Below, in pieces: positions 55,840 to 62,450 of a stretch of DNA of 64,000 nucleotides. This DNA comes from CAITUY01 sp964611575 (lineage in GTDB: Bacteria; Verrucomicrobiota; Kiritimatiellia; CAIKKV01; CAITUY01), in contig CAZTAJ010000001.1 in the NCBI GenBank assembly GCA_964611575.1, forward strand, positions 51,018 to 115,017, written 5' to 3'. Numbering within the stretch: the stretch's first letter is position 1; every line of letters begins with the position of its first letter. The notes under the pieces are model-generated. The model saw only the letters and a program-made list of their open reading frames with translations. It did not search any database and was not told where the DNA came from. The translations under genes were made by a program, and so were the position numbers.

Positions 55840-55950
55840 TGGACAGGATTCACAGGATTGGACGGGATTTGGGTTGCCGTTGCCGACACATGCCCTTCCC
55901 TTCCGGCTGCTGCACTGAAATCCTGTAACATCCTGTCAATCTTGTCAAAC
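55840..55950 (+). repeat. Inverted ACAGGATT / ATCCTGT repeat arms
   Basis: The left arm at about 55840-55868 has three imperfect steps of about 9-10 bases (GGACAGGATT, CACAGGATT, GGACGGGATT). The right arm at about 55918-55950 is its inverse (AATCCTGT, ACATCCTGT, CAATCTTGTC). About 50 unrelated bases separate them. The arrangement is the same as the heptad-armed palindromes but with a longer unit. Confidence 0.65.
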
Positions 55951-56064
55951 GATTCCCAGGGTGGACCCACACAGGTGCCTTGCGCCCCCGCCGCTGAACC
56001 CCCCCCGCCCTTTTTTCTAGCGCCCCACCTGCGTTTTCACTACCCTGCCTACCGGTTTCAGGTT

Positions 56065-56117
56065 CTGTAGTCGCCGCGCTGTGCGCGGCGTAGCGCCGCA
56101 CAGCGGCGCTGCTACAG
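56065..56117 (+). repeat. Cloverleaf palindrome, CTGTAG/CTACAG family
   Basis: 53 bases. The outer stem is CTGTAG (56065-56070) with CTACAG (56112-56117). Inner perfect hairpins are CGCCGCGC-TGT-GCGCGGCG and AGCGCCGC-ACA-GCGGCGCT. It has the same plan as 46968-47025 with diverged stems, and lies 30 bases before the purB start. Confidence 0.85.
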
Positions 56118-56146
56118 GGCGCTCGTCCAAACACAAGAAGGCGCAC

Positions 56147-57439
56147 ATGATTCCACGGTATACCCGCCCGGTCATCGGGGCCATCTGGTCCGACGAAAAC
56201 AAGTTCCGCATCTGGCTCCGGATCGAAATCCTGGCCTGCGAGGCCATGCACAAACTGGGGATCGTGCCGGCGGCCGACCTGCAACGCATCCGTCAGCGCG
56301 CGGCGTTCAACGTCAAGCGCATCGCGCGGATTGAGGCGAAGGTGAACCACGATGTCATCGCCTTTCTCACGAATGTGGCCGAACACGTGGGCCCCTCGGC
56401 CCGTTACATCCATCGCGGCTTGACCAGTTCCGACGTGCTCGACACCGCCCTGGCCGTGCAGATGGTGGAGGCCGTGGACATCCTGATCGCGGACGTCAAG
56501 GCCTTGCGCCGCGCCGCCGCCCGGCAGGCGCGCCGCTACAAATACACCCCCATGATGGGCCGTTCCCATGGCGTGCATGCCGAGCCCATCACCTTCGGCC
56601 TGAAGATGGCGCTCATGTACGACGAGTTCGGCCGCGCGCTGCGCCGGCTTGAAACGGCGCGCGACACCGTGTGCGTGGGTCAGCTCTCGGGCGCCGTCGG
56701 CACCCACGCGCATATCTCGCCGTCCATCGAACAGTACGTGTGCCGCAAGCTGGGCCTGCGCGCCGCGGCCATTTCCACGCAGGTGCTGCAGCGCGACCGC
56801 CATGCCGAATACATGGCCGCCCTGGCCCTCGTCGGCGCCTCGGTGGATCGGTGGGCCACCGAATTCCGCCATCTCCAGCGCACGGAAGTCCGCGAGATGG
56901 AGGAGTTCTTCGGCAAGGAGCAGAAGGGCTCTTCCGCCATGCCGCACAAGAAGAACCCCATCACCGGCGAAAAACTCTGCGGGCTGGCCCGCATCCTGCG
57001 CGGCAACCTGGTCGCCGCCCTGGAAAACGTTGCCCTGTGGCATGAGCGTGATATTTCGCACTCATCCGTCGAGCGCATCATCCTGCCCGACAGCACCATC
57101 GCGCTGGACCACATGCTGGTCCAGCTCGAGAAACTCGTGTCCACCATGCTCGTCCATCCTGACCGCATGCGGGCCAACCTCAATCTCACGCACGGCCTGA
57201 TCCATTCCCAGCAGGTGCTGCTCATGCTCACCCGCAAGGGCTTCAGCCGCGAAGATGCCTACCGCAAGGTCCAGCGCCATGCCATGGCCGCCTGGGAGAA
57301 CGGCCGGGATCTGCGCGCGCTGATCGAGGCCGATGCCGACATCATGGCCAGGGTCACCCCCTCCGACCTAGACGAGGTCTTCGACATCACGGTGCACTTC
57401 AAGGATGTCGCCCGCACCTTCAAGGCGGTGGGTTTGTGA
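56147..57439 (+). CDS. purB: Adenylosuccinate lyase
   Basis: 430 residues from the ATG at 56147 (MIPRYTRPVIGAIWSDENKF) with AAGAAGG upstream. It is a fumarase/aspartase superfamily member: RGLTSSDVLDTALAVQM, GRSHGVHAEPITFGLK and the signature GSSAMPHKKNP with its mobile catalytic loop. It cleaves adenylosuccinate and SAICAR in purine synthesis. It is followed by purM after a 175-base repeat-bearing gap, so the two probably form a purine transcription unit. Confidence 0.96.
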   Translation: MIPRYTRPVIGAIWSDENKFRIWLRIEILACEAMHKLGIVPAADLQRIRQRAAFNVKRIARIEAKVNHDVIAFLTNVAEHVGPSARYIHRGLTSSDVLDTALAVQMVEAVDILIADVKALRRAAARQARRYKYTPMMGRSHGVHAEPITFGLKMALMYDEFGRALRRLETARDTVCVGQLSGAVGTHAHISPSIEQYVCRKLGLRAAAISTQVLQRDRHAEYMAALALVGASVDRWATEFRHLQRTEVREMEEFFGKEQKGSSAMPHKKNPITGEKLCGLARILRGNLVAALENVALWHERDISHSSVERIILPDSTIALDHMLVQLEKLVSTMLVHPDRMRANLNLTHGLIHSQQVLLMLTRKGFSREDAYRKVQRHAMAAWENGRDLRALIEADADIMARVTPSDLDEVFDITVHFKDVARTFKAVGL

Positions 57440-57467
57440 GAAGGAGACGCCATGACTCAGGAGGGAA

Positions 57468-57597
57468 GGGTTCAGGGTTCGGGGTTCAGGCCGGACTGCC
57501 AACCCAAAGACGTTGTCGCATACAAAGTATCACCTGCTGATCGTGCGGGGTGGGGAATTGTTGGTTCTTTCCTGAACCCTGAACCCTGAACCCTGAG
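57468..57597 (+). repeat. Heptad-armed palindrome (GGTTCAG / CTGAACC) between purB and purM
   Basis: The left arm at 57468-57490 is GGGTTCAGGGTTCGGGGTTC plus AGG; the right arm at 57571-57597 is tandem CCCTGAA ending CCCTGAG. They can pair over about 23 bases around an 80-base loop. This orientation would put TGA stops into any reading frame, and accordingly it is intergenic. Confidence 0.8.
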
Positions 57598-57614
57598 CCG
57601 TTACGAGGAGACTT

Positions 57615-58655
57615 ATGAAGCGCACCCCGAAGACCCTATCCGCCTATGCCGCTGCCGGCGTCAATATCGACGCCAAGATGGCGGGCATTGCCGCGATCAA
57701 GAAGATGGCCAAAGCCACCGCCACGCCCGGCGTGCTGAATGCCATCGGCCAGTTCGGCGGCTTCTTCGCCTCGCCCGGCAAGGACAAGGTGCTCGTGGCC
57801 AGCACCGACGGCGTTGGCACCAAGTTGAAAATCGCCTGCCTGGCCGGCCGCCACGATACCGTCGGCCAGGACATCGTGAACCACTGCGTGAACGATATCC
57901 TGGTCCAGGGCGCGACGCCGCTGTTCTTCATGGACTACGTGGGTCTCTCTCGTTTCGACGGCGATGTGTTCCGCCAGGTCGTGTCCGGGTTGTGCAAGGC
58001 CTGCCGCGAGGCCGGTTGTGCGTTGCTGGGCGGCGAGACCGCCGAGTTGCCGGGCCTCTATCCGCCGGGCGAGTACGACCTGGTCGGCACCATCGTCGGC
58101 GTGGTGGACCGCAAGGCGGTCATCAATGGATCGGGCGTGCGCCCCGGCGATGTCCTCATCGGCCTGCCGTCCTCCGGGCTCCACACGAACGGGTATTCGC
58201 TGGCGCGCCGTGCCATTTTCGAGCAGGCCGGCCTGGCGATCGACGACGAACTGCCGGGAACCGGCCGCCGCGTGTCCGATCTGCTGCTGGCGGTGCACCG
58301 GAGCTACCTCAAGCCGGTTACGGCTCTCATGCCGCGCGTGCGCATCCGCGCCATGGCGCATATCACCGGCGGTGGCTTTCCCGACAATGTCCCGCGGGTC
58401 CTGCCGGACGGGGTGTGCGCCGTGTTCGACCGCGCAGCCTGGAAGGTGCCCGCCCTGTTCGAGTTCATCCGACAGGCCGGCCGCGTCGACCGCGAGGAGA
58501 TGTACCGCGTGTTTAACATGGGCATCGGCCTCGTCATCATGGTGCGCGCCGCGGAGGCGGGCGCGGCCTTGCAGTCGTTGCGCAAGTCGGGCAGCCGCCC
58601 CGTCGTCATCGGGCGCATCGAAAAGGGCGCCGACCGCGTGCGGCTGGTCAACTGA
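57615..58655 (+). CDS. purM: Phosphoribosylformylglycinamidine cyclo-ligase
   Basis: A 346-residue AIR synthase. VASTDGVGTKLKIA, NDILVQGATPLFFMDYVG, GCALLGGETAELPG and GGGFPDNVPRVLPDGV are the usual PurM landmarks. It closes formylglycinamidine ribonucleotide to aminoimidazole ribonucleotide with ATP. AGGAG sits ten bases before the ATG. Its N-terminus (SAYAAAGVNIDAKMAGIAAI) is complete and the length is standard. Confidence 0.96.
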   Translation: MKRTPKTLSAYAAAGVNIDAKMAGIAAIKKMAKATATPGVLNAIGQFGGFFASPGKDKVLVASTDGVGTKLKIACLAGRHDTVGQDIVNHCVNDILVQGATPLFFMDYVGLSRFDGDVFRQVVSGLCKACREAGCALLGGETAELPGLYPPGEYDLVGTIVGVVDRKAVINGSGVRPGDVLIGLPSSGLHTNGYSLARRAIFEQAGLAIDDELPGTGRRVSDLLLAVHRSYLKPVTALMPRVRIRAMAHITGGGFPDNVPRVLPDGVCAVFDRAAWKVPALFEFIRQAGRVDREEMYRVFNMGIGLVIMVRAAEAGAALQSLRKSGSRPVVIGRIEKGADRVRLVN

Positions 58656-58722
58656 GAACGGGGCGCGGCTCCAGCGGGGAGCGCAATATGAAGGCACCGC
58701 GCCACCAAAGGGCGCTTTTCAT

Positions 58723-58775
58723 GGGAGGGACGGCGTGTCGCCGTCCGCGGCGCGCAACATGCGCGCCCTCCCAGG
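58723..58775 (+). repeat. Cloverleaf palindrome, GGGAGGG/CCCTCCC family, copy 2
   Basis: 53 bases nearly identical to 53760-53812: outer stem GGGAGGG/CCCTCCC, inner hairpin GGACGGCG-TGT-CGCCGTCC and a second GCGC-AACAT-GCGC hairpin. The near identity over 5 kb suggests recent spread or maintained sequence. It lies 67 bases after purM. Confidence 0.88.
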
Positions 58776-58817
58776 CGTTGGCGCGAATCGGGGGGCGTTG
58801 ACCCCAAGAGTCGTAAT

Positions 58818-61800
58818 ATGCGCAGTGTTTTTGTTCGTCCTTCAGCCTTCAGCCTTCAGCCTATCTGCCTCCTCATCCTCCTCCCTCTCCTCGCCGCCGC
58901 AGGCGTGATCCGGATTGAACCCATCGTCACCCCCGATCCCGGCGGGCCGCTACCGGCGTTCGAGATCGAGCTGACAAACCAGGGCGACGAGCTGGCCCGC
59001 GCCGTGCGGGCGACCGTGAGACTGGGGGATGTGGAGGCGCGCGGAAGCGCGATTCGCGAACTCGCTCCCGGCCAGACGGTGCGCGAACGCCTGGCGCTGG
59101 CGCGCGCCCCCGTTTTGCCCGGACTCTACAACGCCGTCATCCGGCTCGCTTACAACGACATCAATGACGCGCCTTTCTCCGCCGTGTCGCTGGTCGAGGT
59201 GGATGTCGGCAAGGATCGGGGTGCTCTGGCCCCTGCCGCGCCTGATGACTCGACTTCGCCGGATACCCTTTTTGCCGTTCCCGACCTCGTGGTCGCGCCG
59301 TTTGTCCATTCCGGTGTGCTGACGTTGAATGTCATACCCCTGGTGGACACGCCGCTTGACTTGAATATCAGTCTGTTGCTGCCCCGCGAGATCACCGCCG
59401 CCGCGCCCGTGCGCACGCTGCGGCTGGAGCCGGACAAGCCCGCTGTGCTGACGTTCGTCCTGCGGAATGAGGGAGCGCGGCCTGGCAGCAGTTACGCGGT
59501 GTTTGCCGTGCTGGACTGCGTCACGGGCGGCGTTCATCGCAGCATCTCCGCCGTCGGCTCGGTGGAGGTTGGCGCCGGCGCCTGGGACGGCCCGTGGAGC
59601 GTGGTGGCGTGGTTCGGGCTCGCCGCGATCTTCGCGGTGGCTTGGGACGTGGCGCAACGCCGCCGCCCCGCGGCGGGTTCAGGGTTCAGGGTTCAGGGTT
59701 CAGGACATCCAGACTCCTCCCATCCTTCGCCCTCCCCGAAACCCGAAACCCGAAACCTGAACCCTGAACCCCGAACCCTGTTCCCCCCCTCCTTTCTCTT
59801 CCCTCTCCTCGCTTCGCTCTTCATCCTCTGGCATCTGTCGCCGTGCGACCTTCTGCGCGACACGATCACGGTTGGCGGCGATACGCCGGCGCACAACTAC
59901 CTGGCGAGTCATCTCAAGGCGCAACTGTTCGGTCATGGTCGGGTGGTCTCCTGGGCCGCTGGCTGGTGGGGCGGGTTCCCGATGTTCCAGTATTACTTCC
60001 CCCTCCCGTATGCGCTCATGGCGTTGCTGAGCCTCGTGCTGCCGTTCAATATCGCTTTCAAACTCATGGCGGTCGCGGGCGCCGTGCTGCTGCCGTTCGC
60101 GGCATTCGCCATGGGCCGGTTGATGCGGTTCGCGCGGCCGGCCCCGGAAATTCTGGCCCTGCTGATGGTCCCGTTCCTGTTTGTCGATACGCACACCATG
60201 TGGGGGGTGAATCTGAGCAGCACGCTGGCCGGCATGATCGCCAACAGCCTGAGCTTTGCCCTCATGCTCGTGGCGCTCGGCTCCGCCTGGCGCGATGCCG
60301 CCGATGGCCGGTTCCGGCTGCGCACAACGGCCCTGCTGGCGCTTGTCATGGCATCGCACTTCTTCACATCGGTCATGGCCGCGCTGGTGCTGTTGAGTTA
60401 TCCGTTGTGCCAGCCGCGCGGCGGCCGGCGGCGGGCGCTGACGGTCCTGGCGGGCGAGGGCGCCCTGGCCGTTCTGCTCATGGCCTGGTGGCTCGTGCCG
60501 CTGGTGGCCACGTCGGCCTATAGCATGGAGTTCGGAACGAACTGGCCCCTGACGTTGTGGAAGACCTTTCCGCCGTACACCGTGGCGCTGGTGGTGCTCG
60601 GTGTGGTTGCTGTCGCCGCGGCGGTGCGGGAGGGGGATAGGTTTCATTGGAGATTCGTTTCATTGGGGGGGAGGGGGAGAACATTGGGGTCATTGGGGAT
60701 TCGTTTCATTAGGGGGAGAGGGAGGGAGGAGCGGATCCCGTCCTCCCCGACTCATGAACCCAATCCCCAATCTCCAATCTCCAATCTCCAATCTCCAATC
60801 TTATCCCTCCTCCCCTTCCTCTGGCTGTTCCTCGCCGCCTTGCTGCTGTTCCTTTACGGGTTCTCCCTCTCGCCCGTGTTCGTCAATGTGCGGCTCTGGC
60901 CGTTTCTATTCTTTGCGCTGGTCGTTCTGGGCGGCCTTGGCTTTGCCTGGCTGCTGAGTCGTGGGCGCGCCGTCAACCTGGCGCTGCTGGCCCTGGCCGC
61001 CGGCCTCCTGGGGGGCGTCACCTGGCAGGAGCAACTGCCCGGCGCCGCCGGCGGGACGATCCGCGCCTGGGCCGAATGGAATTTCGGTGGACTCGAAGGC
61101 AAACCCGCCTGGCCGGTCTTTCGCGACCTGGTCATGCCGCTCCGGGGCACGCCCGGCCGGCTGGCGAACGATCTGACGGAGGACAACAACCGTTTCGGTT
61201 CCAGCCGCATTTTCGAACTCGCGCCGCATCTTGTCGGTAAACCGATCCTCGAAGGCGGCCTGGTCAACTCCGCGGCCGGCGCCATGTTTGCCTATTACAT
61301 CCAGAGCGAGACCTCCCGGTCGTGCGCGGGCTACCCGCCCATGGTGGTGCCGTCGAGTTTCAACCTGACGAATGCCACGCGGCACCTGGAACTGTTCAAC
61401 GTCAAACACTTCATCGCCCGCTGGCCGGTGTTGCAGGACGCGCTGGCGCGCTCGCCCGACTGGCAACTGGTGACCCGCGTTGACGGCTGGGACCTGTATG
61501 AACTGCTCACGCATGCGGGCGGCCTGGTGCATGTGCTGGAGACCACCCCGGTCGTGCTGGAGACGGCAAGCTGGAAACAGCGCGCACTGGACTGGATCTA
61601 TGTGCCCGAGGCGCTATCCATGCCGGTCGTGCTGGTCCCGCCCGGCGGCGCAATGCCCACCAACATGCCCCGTATCACCGAGCAGGAGTTCCATGAACGC
61701 CTGAAAGGCGCAGGCGGTTCAGGGTTCAGGGTTCAGGGTTCAGGGTTGTCTCCCCTTGCCTCAACGCCCAACAACCAACGTCCAACAACCAACGCTCAAC

Positions 61801-62276
61801 AAAGAACAATCCAAACTTCAGCGTTGGATGTTGGACGTTGGGCGTTGGATGTTCGTTCGGATCCTTCTCGACTGCTGTCCTCTGACCTCTGTCCTCTGAC
61901 CTCTGGTTTTCCACCTCCCCCCTCGCACCTCCCCCCTCGCACCTCCCCCCTGACACCTTCTGCCCTCCCCCTCACCCCCGTACGCTGGGAGTCGGTGACG
62001 GACGACCGGATTGTGTTTGTGACCGACGCCGTGGGACGTCCGCATCTGATCAAGGTCAATTGGTTTCCCAACTGGCAGGTGCGTGGCGCCGATGCCGTGT
62101 ACCGGGTGACGCCGGATTTCATGCTCGTGATTCCCCGCCAGCCCAGGGTGGAGCTGTACTATGGTCGCACCACCGCCGACCGTTTCGGCCTGGCCCTGAC
62201 GGCGCTGGGGTGGGGGATCATCGGCGCGATCGCGGTATGGCGGTTGTTTCGTTCAGCGAGTCCGAAGGACGGGTAG
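58818..62276 (+). CDS. PTPS-related giant membrane protein carrying in-frame repeat inserts
   Basis: A 1152-residue protein. Residues 1-30 act as signal peptide but are partly written in CTTCAGC heptads (PSAFSLQP). An extracytoplasmic beta domain (about 30-255) leads to a helix, then a polytopic region with DTPAHNYLASHLKAQLFGHG and WWGGFPMFQYYFPLPYALMA, the pattern of the 6-pyruvoyl-tetrahydropterin synthase-related membrane family, and a C-terminal outer domain (RPHLIKVNWFPNWQVRGADA). Three repeat-coded inserts interrupt it at about 286-322, 608-662 and 967-1055, all in loops or linkers. It is probably a glycan-transferring or lipid-linked envelope protein; the activity is unproven. It remains one open frame. 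Confidence 0.72.
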   Translation: MRSVFVRPSAFSLQPICLLILLPLLAAAGVIRIEPIVTPDPGGPLPAFEIELTNQGDELARAVRATVRLGDVEARGSAIRELAPGQTVRERLALARAPVLPGLYNAVIRLAYNDINDAPFSAVSLVEVDVGKDRGALAPAAPDDSTSPDTLFAVPDLVVAPFVHSGVLTLNVIPLVDTPLDLNISLLLPREITAAAPVRTLRLEPDKPAVLTFVLRNEGARPGSSYAVFAVLDCVTGGVHRSISAVGSVEVGAGAWDGPWSVVAWFGLAAIFAVAWDVAQRRRPAAGSGFRVQGSGHPDSSHPSPSPKPETRNLNPEPRTLFPPSFLFPLLASLFILWHLSPCDLLRDTITVGGDTPAHNYLASHLKAQLFGHGRVVSWAAGWWGGFPMFQYYFPLPYALMALLSLVLPFNIAFKLMAVAGAVLLPFAAFAMGRLMRFARPAPEILALLMVPFLFVDTHTMWGVNLSSTLAGMIANSLSFALMLVALGSAWRDAADGRFRLRTTALLALVMASHFFTSVMAALVLLSYPLCQPRGGRRRALTVLAGEGALAVLLMAWWLVPLVATSAYSMEFGTNWPLTLWKTFPPYTVALVVLGVVAVAAAVREGDRFHWRFVSLGGRGRTLGSLGIRFIRGRGREERIPSSPTHEPNPQSPISNLQSPILSLLPFLWLFLAALLLFLYGFSLSPVFVNVRLWPFLFFALVVLGGLGFAWLLSRGRAVNLALLALAAGLLGGVTWQEQLPGAAGGTIRAWAEWNFGGLEGKPAWPVFRDLVMPLRGTPGRLANDLTEDNNRFGSSRIFELAPHLVGKPILEGGLVNSAAGAMFAYYIQSETSRSCAGYPPMVVPSSFNLTNATRHLELFNVKHFIARWPVLQDALARSPDWQLVTRVDGWDLYELLTHAGGLVHVLETTPVVLETASWKQRALDWIYVPEALSMPVVLVPPGGAMPTNMPRITEQEFHERLKGAGGSGFRVQGSGLSPLASTPNNQRPTTNAQQRTIQTSALDVGRWALDVRSDPSRLLSSDLCPLTSGFPPPPSHLPPRTSPLTPSALPLTPVRWESVTDDRIVFVTDAVGRPHLIKVNWFPNWQVRGADAVYRVTPDFMLVIPRQPRVELYYGRTTADRFGLALTALGWGIIGAIAVWRLFRSASPKDG
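58839..58862 (+). repeat. Heptad repeat (CTTCAGC) in a signal-peptide coding region
   Basis: Three CTTCAGC units in tandem encode the PSAFSLQP portion of the N-terminus of the PTPS-related protein. The inverse unit occurs at 4592-4621. Confidence 0.75.
59675..59781 (+). repeat. Heptad-repeat insert 1 in the PTPS-related gene
   Basis: Four GGTTCAG units (59676-59703), a C-rich middle, then CCGAAAC and CCTGAAC units form inverted arms inside the coding sequence. They encode GSGFRVQGSG at the start and KPETRNLNPEPRT at the end, between a cytoplasmic helix end (AQRRR) and the next membrane helix. The right arm keeps clear of in-frame TGA through changed units. Confidence 0.85.
60641..60802 (+). 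repeat. Heptad-repeat insert 2 in the PTPS-related gene
   Basis: The left arm has TTTCATTGGAGATTCG-type units, the right arm (60750-60802) five tandem CCAATCT units. The two arms are approximate inverse complements. They encode low-complexity sequence (PNPQSPISNLQSPI) in a loop between membrane helices, with the frame preserved. Confidence 0.83.
61716..61975 (+). repeat. Composite heptad-repeat insert 3 in the PTPS-related gene
   Basis: Four kinds of unit in a row: GGTTCAG x4 (61716-61747); a CAACAAC/GTTGGAC palindrome (61762-61853) with core TCCAAACTTC (61810-61819); CCTCTGA units (about 61877-61905); and CACCTCCCCCCTCG-type units to about 61975. About 86 residues of insert result, including QTSALDVG, within the C-terminal outer domain and without a stop. 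Confidence 0.85.
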
Positions 62277-62450
62277 GGCGCGGGCCTCTGGCCCCGCCAC
62301 GTACATGAATGGGTTGAAGCTGGCAAGAGGCGCGACCCGACATTAGAATGCCTACATGACAACCATCGAGGTCCAATCCGGCAAGAAGCCTGCCTTTCCT
62401 GTCGGACGTTCTGCATTCCTGAACCCTGAACCCTGAACCCTGGAACCTGA
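62277..62450 (+). repeat. Intergenic GGCAAGAAGCCTG core plus CCCTGAA heptads
   Basis: After the PTPS-related stop there is a GGGCC-TCT-GGCCC hairpin (62287-62299), then GTCCAATCC and GGCAAGAAGCCTG (62380-62392, an exact match to 39984-39996). A run of CCCTGAA heptads follows (62418-62447) and ends one base before the GTG start of the next gene. The stop-rich heptad orientation is outside coding sequence. Confidence 0.75.

Larger units (their letters stand above)
55761..56146. other. Repeat-bearing intergenic region between pilQ and purB
   Basis: 386 bases with no credible gene. It contains an inverted pair of ACAGGATT-type units (55840-55950), a C-rich stretch near 55986-56030 and a cloverleaf palindrome (56065-56117). 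The purB ribosome binding site lies at its end. Confidence 0.6.
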
